DNA from: Hippasteria phrygiana
Taxonomy: Eukaryota > Echinodermata > Asteroidea > Valvatida > Goniasteridae
Length of the DNA stretch: 64,000 nt
Reading direction: 5' to 3'
Assembly: GCA_037893225.1 (NCBI GenBank)
Contig: JAZGUH010000123.1
Coordinates: 682,001-746,000, forward strand
Below are positions 37,685-49,525 of this stretch, piece after piece (position 1 is the first letter of the stretch; every line of letters starts with the position of its first letter). The position numbers and the translations under genes are program-made. The notes beneath the pieces were generated by a model that was not told the origin of the DNA, searched no databases, and saw only the letters and a program-made list of their open reading frames with translations.

Positions 37685-38702
37685 GTACGGCTCGAGTATC
37701 GTCAACTAGAAGAGACTCGACGAGCTGTTCCTGTTGTGACACTTACTGCCACAGGAACATCAAGCACCTGTGCCACAATAATGGAGTTGCTGCCACTCTG
37801 CAATGCTGCCATCATATCAAAGCCCCCACAATGAGATAACATCAAGTTTGTTGTTGTTCCAGTGCGTGAGAGAGACATTTTCCAAAATACTAAATGGAAG
37901 CTACAGGAGTTGATGGAAAAGGGTGCCAACTCCAACCGAATGATCATATACTGTAGAATGAAAAATCAACCTAACATTCCCTATGCAAAGTTTGAGCAGA
38001 GGATGAAGCCTGTGTCTTCCACTGACAGACTTTTGGGGAAAGTTTCATGCCCAAACAGATGATGAAGTGAAGGCCTATGTCATCAAAGCCTTCAAGAATG
38101 TGGATAGCAATCTTGCAACGGTTGTTGTTTGCAACAGTGACCTTTGGGATGGGTGTAGATGTGAAGGAGCTACGCACTGTTGTCCATTATGGACCACCTC
38201 ATGACACTGAAGAGTTTCTTCAAGAGAGCAGGCGAGCTGGAAGAGACATCAAACAAAGTACATTCATCCTGGTCTCCTATCCTGGTGCTGAAAAGTATGA
38301 TGCTACGAAGGCATTCATACATTCGGATACATGCCGACGAAAGCGAGCATTGTCGAACTTTGATGGCGATGATGCTAGTGACAGCAGAGTGCCATTGCTT
38401 CATGCCAATCTAGGTTCCTTGAAGAAGAGGCCCTGAGATAAGGGACCAGCGAGCCTAGTTATGTGTGGTGCCAGATGACTACAAAACAATGCTGGAACAT
38501 TCACTTATTAAGTACAGTTGCAAATTACTCGGTCCCAAAGGAAGCACAAGGGTACTTGTACATGTAAATGGACAGGTTTCCGTGTTTCCACTGCCCATAA
38601 AATCGTTACTAAATGCCAAATGGTTTTCAGCTATGAAAAATTTGCTTCAAGATATGCATTCTAACAAACAGGACATTGCAAAGGAGGTGTACGCCATACT
38701 TT
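37685..38702 (+). pseudogene. RecQ-like ATP-dependent DNA helicase, C-terminal fragment
   Basis: From 37721 the frame reads VPVVTLTATGTSSTC, the end of the first RecA-like domain (motif III). It continues through the second domain: FATVTFGMGVDVKEL (motif V, about 38128) and QESRRAGRD (motif VI, 38221-38247), where the conserved glycine of QESGRAGRD is replaced by arginine. RecQ-type enzymes unwind DNA in repair and recombination. Breaks seen are a TGA at 37832-37834 with the frame continuing after it, a frameshift near 38040-38090 and stops after 38434. The segment 38465-38702 (ending with AKEVYAIL) looks like the trailing C-terminal part. Motifs I and II are absent. It could be a retro-copy or part of a mobile element; neighbours do not decide. 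Confidence 0.75.
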
Positions 38703-41700
38703 GAAGTGTTTTAGAGGATTGTGCAGTAATCGGTACGAGGCCAATCATTGTTTCATCTTCCCCCGATTCAGAATAAATTTGTACATTTTTGTCAATCAAA
38801 TTAAAGATATAATATACATGCTTTGGGGTGTGGTTTTAACCGAAAGAAAGGGTCACATGATTTGGGATGCACAACAAAAAATGAAGACCTAGTTTCAATT
38901 CCCACTAAAAGCGAAATCAGGTCTCTCATGGTTTATTTGATACCCGATGACATCATCACGACGTCATTGCATTTTTGCACATTTTCAGTTGGTTGTTATT
39001 TCATGTGTTCAAAATGAACTTTATATAAGTTTGCATGTAGTGAAACAACTCTTGGGAAAAAAGACAATAACAGGGAAAAGAAAAAAAATTCAATAAAATA
39101 TTAGGTTTTTGGGCTTATGAGCCCAAACAACTAATTATAATCAATCACAAAAGCTTTCCAGATACAATTTACATCAAGTTCTCTGATAATAACCTAGCCT
39201 GTATCCTATCTAATCAGATCATCAAATTTATCACCAAAAGATAAATAAAACAAACATTTGAAAGAGAATTCACACATGAGTGAGGCATCTGTCTTTCTGA
39301 TACTAGCAATATTGCTGATGGCTTTCATCCAGGTAAGGCTGTAAAGTTAGGAAGACGGCCATGTCCACCAGAGCCAGAAAAAGAGGAAAGGTTGTACTGA
39401 TAAAGAAATGGAAAGCCAGAGCTCCTAAACATTTTCCTTACTTAATCACTAGCCTGTAAAATTACATTTACTTTTACAAAACCTACATGTACACGTCTTT
39501 TCAAGAAAAAATACAGTTTTAACTGGGTAGGATGCTGCTTGCTTCGTTTTCAATAGCCTGTCGGGGAACTTAAGTGATTTTTACTAAACCCGAAACAGTG
39601 TTTGCCGTGGTAAAAAAAAAATTTGAGCACTGTTTATGGACACCTCATCCCATACACCACTTGCAAAAATAATTTATGGTATTTTTTGTGTATTCCTTAT
39701 AAATAAAATGATTGCCAATCTTAGAGAGGATGTGCCTACACACTTACAGGTGCAAAAGTAATTGACCTAGTGATCATTGTGCATAGCCACACCCCTACAA
39801 GAACTTTTCTGACGACCGACCTGTTGCAGTTTTCGGCGTTAACTACATGTACACCCCTTTGACAACCCTATGGATTTTTGTGTGATCATTTTTGTTTGTC
39901 TCGGATTTTGCACGTTCTGCTCCAAATTATAACAACTGTGATTTTACAATACTTTACGAGCTGCATTCCGCGATTCTGCTGCTGCAGGTCCATTGTGTAA
40001 TGGTGATTTTCTTGTCTTCGATTATGCGTGTTGGACATTAATTATAGTTGATGTACTTGGACAACAATTTCACAAGCTTTGTTCACACGATTCTTTCATG
40101 ATGGTCTCTACTCAAGTCACTCGACCTGTCAAGAATTCACGAGCCAGACTTCAGTAACAGTGGTCTGTATCCTGGCAACAAGAAAAACCAGCCCAGACCT
40201 ATAGACCCCGGCAGAGTAACTTTCCCTGTTGGCGAGACCAACACACCTACCCTAATAAAGTGATGAAGTGACCATGCCGAGTGGTGAATATCTTCCAATG
40301 GGATGAATAGCATGGCCCAGTCAAAAAGTTTTACATTCCACTCTTTTCTAAATCATTTTACATTGTAGGCTCGAGTATTTGGGGTTTCAATTCTGGATTA
40401 TGGTGATGATAGTTGAAAATGCAATAGGGTTGTTTTTCTGTCACGTATTGGCACTACAGATCCTTCAGTCAAATTTCATTGCTAAGAACTCTTCGCCCAT
40501 TTCATAGAGACTGTACGCTTTATAGGAAAGAGCTCCCTAATTTCAGAGGCAGAATTTGCCTAAGATAGTGACACAAGATCAGAAATCTCCATGCACGCAC
40601 AGATGCCAGCATGACTTTGGCTGTGAAATAGCACTTAAGCTATCAAAATTTTTCAGCAATAAGCATAACTTTTCTGCTAACCGTTAAGCAGCCCTATGAC
40701 ATTTGGCATTGTACAGAATTCTTGATTCAATATGAGCAAGAACTAACTAATCACTATTTCTGCTTATTGCCATTCAGTATTGACACCAATAAGGATAAAT
40801 TCTAATCTCACACTTTTGTTGAAGGGTTTCCATGCCAATATTGTGTCACACTAGATATATTATAAATCAGTTAATCAGATTTCAGACACCATGTTCTTTG
40901 AGAGAACAACCATTGAATAAAGAAATAAATTCACAATGTGTCTACATTCAAACCATGTCTTGTTACATTACTGTCAGTTAATCTAACTTTAAATATAATT
41001 TTAATATGCCGTTTTGTTACAATGAAAAAAAAATTGCTGAGATCAGATGATTAACTTGTAACTTAATAGCGCCAGGGCCAACACCACAGTCTGTGAATGA
41101 ACTTTCACATTAAACCATAAATGAATATAATTGTATAAACATTTCCCTGTGTTTTTCCCTTACCATGCTTACTACGTTTCTAGATCTCTCCCCCAACCCC
41201 TATATGTGAATAGAATCAATTGGTCAATCCCCAATACCGACAAGCATCTGGAATTACAATGTATGGCATATCATGTTACGTCAACTATTCCAGTCACAAC
41301 CATTTGTTTTAATGAAAATTATTTTATAGATCCAACGCAACAAACATCAGAATTAATCTTTGCAATGACAACACACCAGGTAATTGCAAGAATGTGTGGG
41401 CATGTTAATGATGCATACTGAGGACAATCAAAGGAAAGGTCCTCGATTGGCAAGTTGTCCTTATTTAGAAATTGTGTACAATTCCAGAAAAGTTAAAGTA
41501 CACACAAAAGAAGCCATTAGACGGACAATGGAAGTCACCAGTATGGACCATAACCAAACCTGGGTGAGCTTGTGAAAGTTTCATGATAAATTAAACAACG
41601 CGACTGGAAAATCCCTTAACAAGTTACTGCGTGGTTAAGCCTGGTGTTTTTCATCCGATCATTGTATATTTTTGTAAAAGTTGAATCACAAAAAATGCTT

Positions 41701-42299
41701 CTTTTTAAACATTTCCAGTGGGAAATCCCTAATGCCACCGGCAGAGCCGACACCCTGATGTGAAGCTGTTCCAAGGAGAGAGGGACTTTACACCTGCTTG
41801 TTTGGTCAAGTCTAAATTCTTCAAAATGAACTTGTGGGGAAAAAAGCATCATTTTTGTGATGACTTAGCTAACCACACAATAACATGTACAAGTTAAAGA
41901 TAGACTGTCCGTGCCCTTTCACCCAGTTAAATAATTTTGTTTTTAAATATTATTTTTCTAGTAATACCTAAGTGCCTGCAGGACTGGTCTTTTTGTGTGT
42001 TAGAGGTAAAAAGGCAGCCCAGAATATATATTTTTTTAAATCTAAAAAAATATCAACTTTGTTAAGCACAGATGGCACATCTTTAAAAGAAAAAGAAAAT
42101 TTATTTTGAACCTCAGTGAACCTTACAAGAAACCATATTAGACAGTGGTCTTTACATGTATATCCTCATGTGAATGTTTCAGGTTCCCACATAAAGCAAG
42201 TTCCCACATAACGACTTGGTAGAGAAACGTTGCTTTGATGCAAATATTCAGGCTGCTGGTTTGAGAGATACCACTGGTCTCCATGTCTGCTTGGTTGAG
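38703..42299. other. Long A+T-rich spacer without recognisable gene
   Basis: Open frames are short and on both strands. A GGGCTTATGAGCCC palindrome lies near 39112, and GATGACATCATCACGACGTCA near 38945 is probably a scrap of the CRE-type repeat. No splice-like exon or bounded element was convincing. Confidence 0.4.
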
Positions 42300-43253
42300 T
42301 GACTTCACTGTCACAGGTCTCCATTTGCTACTACATGAGCAGATATCTTTGTGGTGAACTGTCACTGATCGCCATTTGCTACCGACTGGAGAGACGTCGT
42401 CATGATGAACTGTCAGTGATCTCCATCTGCTACTGACTGGAGAGACGTCATTGTGATGAACTGTCAGTAATCTTCATTTGCTACTGACTGGAGAGACGTC
42501 ATTGTGATGAACTGTCAGTGATCTCCATTTGCTACTGACTGGAGAGACGTCGTCATGATGAACTGTCAGTGATCTCCATCTGCTACTGACTGAAGAGACG
42601 TCATTGTGATGAACTGTCAGTAATCTTCATTTGCTACTGACTGGAGAGACGTCATTGTGATGAACTGTCAGTGATCTCCATTTGCTACCGACTGGTGAGA
42701 CGTCATTGTGATGAACTGTCGGTGATCTCCATTTGATACCGACTGGAGAGATGTCATTGTGATGAACTGTCAGTAATCTTCATTTGCTACTGACTGGAGA
42801 GATGTCATTGTGATGAACTGTCACTGGTCTCCATTTGCTACTGACTGGAGAGACGTCATTGTGATGAACTGTCAGTAATCTCCATTTGCTACTGACTGGA
42901 GAGACGTCATTGTGATGAACTGTCACTGGTCTCCATTTGCTACCGACTGGTGAGACGTCATTGTGATGAACTGTCGGTGATCTCCATTTGATACTGACTG
43001 GAGAGACGTCATTGTGATGAACTGTCAGTAATCTTCATTTGCTACCGACTGGTGAGACGTCATTGTGATGAACTGTCGGTGATCTCCATTTGATACCGAC
43101 TGGAGAGATGTCATTGTGATGAACCGTCAGTAATCTCCATTTGCTACTGACTGGAGAGACGTCATTGTGATGAACTGTCACTGGTCTCCATTTGCTACTG
43201 ACTGGAGAGACGTCATTGTGATGAACTGTCAGTAATCTCCATTTGCAACCACT
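42300..43253. repeat. 51-bp minisatellite, about 18 units
   Basis: The unit runs CTGACTGGAGAGACGTCATT, then GTGATGAACTGTCAGT, then GATCTCCATTTGCTA. Repeats are imperfect, with alternatives such as CGTCGTCATGATGAA. The first units (42300-42400) are most diverged. Because 51 is 17 codons, the minus strand stays open over several units (for example 43259-43035, reading SKWRPVTVHHNDVSP repeatedly), but stops occur elsewhere. A repeat-peptide gene is therefore possible but not supported. Confidence 0.9.
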
Positions 43254-43834
43254 TTCCACAGTGCCTGCTTTAGGTTAACAGCATCAGACATCCCCTCCAA
43301 AACAGATTGATGTTTTGGAAACTTTCTCTACAGATACTCATGTACACATGCATGAATTTGTTTGTTGAAGTACTCCGACTGTACATTCTTGGAAGTAATC
43401 TCTACAATTTGACCGCTGCAAATATGGTTTCTTACATGGTTTCTTAAATGTTTTCTTGCTAATATTGCTTTTTTGGGGAAAACTAAGTACAAATTGTTCG
43501 AAAAGTTAAGCAGCGTAGGCAGACAATGCATTGCTTCATTCAGCAACTGCCACTTTAAACAAATATCGTTTTTTGAAAGCCTTAAATTGTTTCTTGACCT
43601 CAACACGTGTGAAAGATTACTCATACACACACAAAAAACCCAGTCACCATCCCACAAAATGAGAAGGCAACTGAACAGATATCCAGGAAATTGATATCAA
43701 ACCTGTGGGGTTTCAAATGAATGCCCTTTTAACTATAGCAAAAAAAATTAAATATATGTCTAAGTATTACTTGTCTCTTTTCATAGGTGAATTAAAACAG
43801 TGCATTTACATGTGTACACCCCCTAAACTTTGTT
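43254..43834. other. Spacer, no gene seen
   Basis: A plus-strand and a minus-strand open frame of 70-110 codons overlap at 43330-43690; neither resembles a known domain. Confidence 0.35.
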
Positions 43835-44031
43835 TTGCTTTTTTCCTTTTCTTATTATTCTTTTGCTATTTTTTCTTTTTTTTCTCTTTTCTATACTTTT
43901 CTATACTTTTCTTTTCTTTTCTTTCTTTCCTTTTCTTTTTTTCTTCTCTTTTCTGTGTTTTTTTTTTTTTTTTTTTAATTTGTTCTTTTTTATTATTTTT
44001 TTATTTTTTTTAATTTTTTTTTTTTTTACAT
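43835..44031 (+). repeat. Polypyrimidine (T-rich) low-complexity tract
   Basis: Almost 200 bases of T with scattered C (TTTTCTTTTCTTTCTTTCC and similar), ending in long T runs. The translated phenylalanine-rich frames here are artefacts. Confidence 0.9.
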
Positions 44032-45786
44032 TTTTGGTACTTTTGGAGAGGGTGCAACTTATGCATAAACAGAATACTTGCATGTAAAACATAAATGTGC
44101 TTTAAACAGGGAGCATTCATTGAAAATAGTGGTGGTCATAACTTGTCTCATACATGTGTATGTTACGAAATCTTCCTAAATCAGGTAAAACAAAACTCTC
44201 TCCCCCCAACACGGCAATGGATCACCATGACGACCTGCCATTTTGAACGAATGCTCTCTGGAGGCCAATCTTCACATCTTCTTTAGTACTTGAAGATCAT
44301 ACAGCCCCAAAATACTTTGGATTTCTACTTATTTTTGGTGTGTTAATGGGCATTAGAGTTAGATATATTGTCTGTGCTCTTCAAAAAAATTGGACTTGGT
44401 TCTTTCCAGCAAATTTCCAAATTGCTTCAGTTACTTCAATCAAAATTTTTTACTTCAATCAATTTTTTTGGTCTATTTGTTGGCATCTGCAACACTCTGA
44501 CAAAATATATTCTTGGTTGCTTTCACACCTTCATGCACAAAAAGATCCACCCTGTGGGAACTGAATTACTGTCAGGCCATCAATAATTTGACAAATGTAA
44601 AGTAATCGGAGTGTGGGTGGAGTTTGTTTAGTCTGATGTGTCATTCAAAAGTGAATAACTTTTGTACAGCTAGAAAAATAGCAATTTGGAAAAATACAAT
44701 TAGGAGAAACAAGAAAAGAGCACGGGCAGTACATGTACATCCTTAGTACAGTGGACTCCTTTTTTGTAAGGACAGTTACAATTTTTCCATTTCGTGAAAA
44801 ACTTACAAGCACTTATGCCAAAATTGTATTCTTTTTTTTAGATTTGAAGCTTTGCATGGAGTAGCATTGATATTGGTCTGTGGTTGCACCATGCAATAAC
44901 CTCCAAGGGTGTTCAAAATTATGCAGTTTATCTCAATCATGTCATTTATAAATTCATATAACAAGTCCACTGCACAACCAGGCCCATTTTGATAAAGCCA
45001 GGCTTGAGAAATAACATAAAAAGAGCTACTATTTCAAATGATTGGAGAACCAGTGTGGATAAAAACTACTCCCCAACAACATCTTTCCATCACTTTCAAA
45101 GATTAAATCAGTCACAGGATGTAAATGACTCATTAAACAAAAAATGTAATAGAAAACAATTAATTTCTTCTCAAACCCCAACCCCCATCATTTGAAATAA
45201 ATGCTCCTTAAAACCAATATGCTGTACATGCAAAAATAAGACTAACGGTTGCAACATAACAAGACATGGTCAAAGAGAATTAAATATCCAGATTTCACTA
45301 ACATTCATGTACATGTATACTGCAGAAAATATTCAAAATATTACACATGGAAACCCTTTCAATTTTGCAACAGTTATTTTGATTTTGACATGAATGGCAA
45401 CAAGCAAAATTAGTGACAAGTCTTTAACTGCCCTGATGCTCTACTTTTAAGGTATAAAAATGTATTTAAAAAAATGAAACGCATGTGACCAATCTGTGGT
45501 CCATCCAGTGACAACATTAAATTATTCTTGTTTGGTAAATATTTCCGTGGAATCATTCATTATTGCACATGACAGAAAGACAACCGCTCAAACATGTAAA
45601 GGATAAAAGTCGATGGCAAAAATGAGAACACCTAAAGTTTATTGACTACCTGTAGTAAATTTCAAGAAAGACTTTTAGAAGAGATTTTTGCCCTTTCCTG
45701 ATGTAGTGTATAAAGCACCCTATGCCGAGTGCTTTTCAAGAGCCTGTAGGGGAAAGAAACTCACAGGCTTACACAGTGCAGATCTC
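44032..45786. other. Spacer, no gene seen
   Basis: A+T-rich throughout; open frames below 90 codons with no domain. No bounded repeat was recognised. Confidence 0.4.
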
Positions 45787-45790
45787 TTAA

Positions 45791-46004
45791 CCCCTTGCGT
45801 ACGGATGATGCAAATATGCGCAAAAAAAAACAGTGCCACCAGGCCGGATGACGCAAATGGCCGCTGTTTGTGCAGTTTCAATCCATTGTTGGATTATTGT
45901 GTACAGGTTACGCTTGACTGCACAAACACATTGTAGCGGTTCGCTTGGCTGCCAGAGCCGCCGCGGCACCCCGACGTCTCCCGTAAAATACTGAACTCCA
46001 GGGG
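45791..46004. mobile_element. piggyBac-type MITE (214 bp) flanked by TTAA
   Basis: TTAA stands at 45787-45790 and 46005-46008. The tips start CCCCTTGCGTAC and end CCAGGGG. Twenty bases in, GCAAATATGCGC (45810-45821) is the exact reverse complement of GCGCATATTTGC, which occurs twice near the left end of the full piggyBac element at 59364. TTAA targets and CCC tips are the piggyBac signature. No coding capacity. Confidence 0.75.
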
Positions 46005-46132
46005 TTAAGAAACCCTTACTGAAATATTAAAAACAGATCAAACGTTCGCAGAATGTAAAGATAGAGAACTGATGATATGCAAGCCGAGGTGGAAATTTAT
46101 GCTGCAACTTTCAGAGTTAGCAAGTTCAGTCA

Positions 46133-46154
46133 CCCCCCCCCCCCCCCCCCCCCC
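46133..46154. repeat. Poly-C tract (22 bases)
   Basis: Uninterrupted run of 22 C in an otherwise ordinary spacer. Confidence 0.9.
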
Positions 46155-47308
46155 TTTACCCAAAATGTGACCACACATGTCAAAACCCCAACAATATTTG
46201 TTTTGGGATACCCCCCAATGGACATTGCTGTAGAATCACCTGCACATAGCTTGTGAAACAATGAACAATGACATCAACTGTAATTTGAAGCCAAACACCT
46301 ACAAATGTAATGCATAGATTTCCATAGGGTTGTCTAAGCAATGTTGCAACACCCACATAGGGCAGACTGGGGTATTTATGGCCCCTTGGCCTTGAACGTA
46401 ATAATATTATTATCAAACTCTCTTGCAAGAGTTTCAGTTACTCTTGGCTATGGTATGTGAAAGGGCAATATCTGACCTCAAAATGCAACAACAACCACAG
46501 ATGTAGCCCAAGGCATTGTGCTAGGAGGACGTGTTTTGTGAGTGCATCTCAAAATCGTCTTTGAAAAAGTGGCGTGGCCACTTTAGAACGGTAAGTGTGG
46601 TACATGTACCTACCTTTTACTTCTATCTACTTATTCATTATGTTTATTGGTACTTATAGGCCTTGTGTGCTTAAATTAAAACAAATTTTAAGAGATTTCA
46701 CATATCCTTTAAACAGTGAGCAATTGTTTCGACCATGTGCTTTGGGGTATTTATATGGCCCCCCCCTATAGAAAAGCATACTTTTTGATATGGATATAAG
46801 AAAGGAAACCTTATATATTGGTTAAAAAGCAAACGCAATAGGAAATTAAGGGGAAATGCCCAATACAACTGTACAATTATGTAATAATAATTATTATTCA
46901 TAAATGCCTCAGCGAGTTTCACTATCCCTATTGGTCGAGAGCCTGTCTTGTGGGTGTGTTTAAACGGTTGTTTAAACAAGGCTGGAAGTTGTTTAAACAC
47001 GGTGCGTCATAACCAGCTGTTCTCAGCCGAGCAACAGGGAGAGCGTAGTACATAGGTGCGCGTACAAGATGTACTGAACTTCATAATGTAAGACAATGCT
47101 AATGCACGCGTATAAAATGCTGCATCTCGTGCGTGTGCGTACGCGCACGCGACAGACAGGCGTGGAGTGCCTTCACGCGCTCACAAGGCCGATACGTATG
47201 CATGATTTTTGTACTGAGCAAATGGGAGAAAAAGTGGGGTAAAAAAGCTTTGCATTTTGTCCTTTTTACGGGAGGTTTTTGCATTTTTCATAAGAAGGCA
47301 TTTAGAAT
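46155..47308. other. Spacer, no gene seen
   Basis: GGGGTATTTAT(A)GGCCCC occurs at 46372 and 46744 and may mark ends of a ~370-bp repeat. Alternating GTGCGTGTGCGTACGCGCACGCG near 47130-47150 could form Z-DNA. No gene was recognised. Confidence 0.4.
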
Positions 47309-47474
47309 GGGGATAAAAATGTGATGACCCGGTCTTTACCAGTCAATAATAACCTCGAAGGGTCTTGACTGCTGTTAATGGACCTCACCTTCGGCTCGGT
47401 CCATTAACAGCGGTCACGCCCCTCCTCGGTTATTATTGACGTGGTAAAGACCGGGTCACCACACTTTTATCCCC
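47309..47474. mobile_element. Foldback MITE (166 bp), near-complete palindrome
   Basis: The left arm begins GGGGATAAAAATGTGATGAC and continues with CCGGTCTTTACC, CAATAATAACC and GTTAATGGACC. The right arm is the same in reverse, ending CTTTTATCCCC. The arms span the whole element around CCTT/CGGC at about 47393. Confidence 0.8.
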
Positions 47475-47550
47475 TTAATAATAACCTCGAAGGGTCTTGA
47501 CTGCTGTTAATGGACCTCACCTTTGGCTCGGTCCATTAACAGTGGTCAGG
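47475..47550. repeat. Partial second copy of the foldback element
   Basis: Repeats the inner part of 47309-47474 (AATAATAACCTCGAAGGGTC to CCATTAACAGTGGTCAGG) without the outer tips. It is cut on the right by the next element at 47551. Confidence 0.75.
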
Positions 47551-47709
47551 AGGATTGTGATTTTAACAATGAGGGTCCAAAAAGACATCCAGAGTCCAGA
47601 ATCACAATGCGGTTTAAGCTGGTAAACCCAGAAGTCACAATGTACTCTGTCAGGGTGGAATAATAGGCTTCAGATGTTTTTTTGACCCTCATTGTTAAAA
47701 TCACATCCT
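47551..47709. mobile_element. MITE (159 bp) with ~26-bp inverted tips
   Basis: The left tip AGGATTGTGATTTTAACAAT plus GAGGGTC is matched in inverse at 47684-47709 (GACCCTCATTGTTAAAATCA then CATCCT). It appears to have landed in the second foldback copy. Confidence 0.75.
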
Positions 47710-48120
47710 CTTAATCCTCATGTCCATTTTGAACAGGAAATCACATCCAGGGGAATCAAAACTATTTGTACCTCTATCTTTTTGTTATTTGTCCACTGTG
47801 CAAATGCTGTGAAACATACATGTATGTCCACTGTGTAACAACTGGCTGCTGTATTTATCTCAGCATCTCCTAAGGCAGCACAGACTCGAAGATAAAAAGA
47901 AGAAGCATGACATGCTTGGAAGGGCAAGAGGAAGGTGTGAAATTTCACGTTATTGATGATATTTTGGTGTACAAATTTCTAACTATAGGTTTATTTTATA
48001 ATAATCATGAACCTGTACATGTAGATGGCTTGGATAGTCAAAGTATTATTATAGAATTTTTGCCAAAATCTCTGCAGAAAATCCTGTGTATACTTAACAC
48101 ATACGGATTCTAGTAGTTTA
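47710..48120. other. Spacer before the CCAAT promoter block
   Basis: No gene or repeat was recognised. Confidence 0.35.
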
Positions 48121-48141
48121 TAGTGAGCTGAAGAGACCCCG

Positions 48142-48645
48142 ATTGGCGGTGCTGCCTTGAGAGGCACGGTGCTATTGGTGCTGCCTCCCTCATGGCGGTG
48201 CAGTTGGCGCACTCTGCCTGCACCGTCTGCACCGCCTCCGAGAGTGGTGCCAGGTTGTGTTGTGTGGGTGGGTGTGTGAAAACGTAATGGGCCGAAATAA
48301 AATGCTGATTGGTTAAAGAAGGCATGATTCTGATTGGTTGATTTAAATACAACGCTCGATGCCAATTGGTTAATTTTAAAATAACGCTCGATGCCGATTG
48401 GTTGATTTAAATATGACGTTCGATGCCGATTGGTTGATTTAAATGTGACGCTTGATGCTGATTGGTTGATTTAAATTAAATATATATTTTCGAAGTTTGG
48501 GAAAAATAGACACCGCAGACGAGGGGTGTTGACGAGTCTGAACGTGTCAACTGGAAGAGGCTGGGGTACATGACGTCACGGTTAGAACTCGGGTAGGACC
48601 AGAGAGAACTGTTGCAATGTAGATGACATCATAGGTGTGACGTCA
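48142..48645 (+). promoter_or_regulatory. Promoter-like block: phased CCAAT boxes, TATA box, two CRE palindromes
   Basis: ATTGG (CCAAT on the other strand) starts at 48142 and 48174 (32 bp apart), then at 48308, 48333, 48365, 48397, 48429 and 48461. The last five are exactly 32 bp apart, within a degenerate 32-bp tandem unit GATGCCGATTGGTTGATTTA. TATATATTTT follows at 48481, then perfect TGACGTCA palindromes at 48571 and 48638. The trimeric factor NF-Y binds CCAAT boxes, and about three helical turns between boxes is a known functional arrangement. The block ends about 200 bp before the ATG of the WW-PC4 gene, so I infer it drives that gene. A chance minisatellite is the alternative. Confidence 0.65.
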
Positions 48646-48845
48646 CGGACAAGCTCGGAGAGAACAATGGCGCCCATTGTGTAAGGAATGAGGGTGCTCC
48701 GGACAAGTTAAATCCCTGAAATGTATATGTTGCATTCTGATTGAATTGGGAGTGGGAGCATTTGAATTCTGGCTCTTACTCGTGTGTCAGCCACTGAAGA
48801 TATTGCACTCTCTGCATTTACAAAATTTTATCACGCAACAAAAAG

Positions 48846-49449
48846 ATGGACACAGCACCAGGACCAAGCGTACCCTCATCTTCCACTTCCGGAGGTTTAG
48901 ACAAGGGACGGTTTGAGTGTGTGAAGAAATTGACTCACGCCCAAGTTAAAAGAGGTTGGCGCGAAGCTTACAGTGCAAGTGAGAAGAGACCGTACTATTA
49001 CAACATTTTCACCCGAGAGATTCTGTGGTCCATACCTACTGTCCAACCAACGCAACAGGAGGAGAGTCAGGCGGACTCCAGACCAGCACCAGACTTGCTG
49101 GCAGCTGCCATGGCAGAGCTTTCCGGTACAGAGGATTTCACCCAGCCCCCGTTCGTGAAGGGAAAAGGCAAGAAGAGAAAGTTCAGCCCAGACCCCGACC
49201 AGGAGGAGAACGACAACCAGGCCGTTAGATTTCAAATTGGAGGTGATCGTTAAGTTTATGTCAAGCGTTTCAAGGGCTGTGTGTACGTTAACATCAGAGA
49301 ATAAAATTTCAACAAGGACAAAACTAAACTACTGGCAGGAAAGAAGGGGCTGAACCTGACGACCGAGGAAAAGATGAATTTGTCCGATCGGTGCAGGGCT
49401 ATCACTGAGGCCATCCGATCGGTGCAGGGCTATCACTGAGGCCATAGAC
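48846..49449 (+). pseudogene. WW domain plus PC4-type coactivator domain protein, broken
   Basis: The ATG at 48846 opens a 135-codon frame. Residues 37-64 fit a WW domain: W38, then PYYYN (49-53), T56, W61 and P64. WW domains bind proline-rich partners. A basic stretch (KGKGKKRKFSPDPD) follows. Past the TAA at 49251-49253 the same frame continues with KRFKGCVYVNIRE, a second TAA at 49302-49304, then LLAGKKGLNLTTE. This is the strand pattern of the PC4/p15 domain, which binds single-stranded DNA and assists RNA polymerase II transcription. A 31-bp tandem duplication (49384-49445) shifts the end of the domain. All three breaks argue for a pseudogene, though an unrecognised intron could remove one. 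I know of no described WW-PC4 protein. The next zinc-finger polymerase gene lies 1 kb downstream on the same strand. Confidence 0.75.
49384..49445. repeat. 31-bp tandem duplication inside the PC4 domain
   Basis: CCGATCGGTGCAGGGCTATC followed by ACTGAGGCCAT occurs twice in a row. Because 31 is not a multiple of three, the second copy puts the last codons of the domain out of frame. Confidence 0.95.
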
Positions 49450-49525
49450 ATGGTCTAAAATGATCTTCCCAGTGAATTTATCTCAACACTTACATTCCCT
49501 ACTTTTTCTACACACTACAGATTCC

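Noticed and set aside
43705..44087. Phenylalanine-rich open frames
   Set aside because: Translation of the T/C low-complexity tract.
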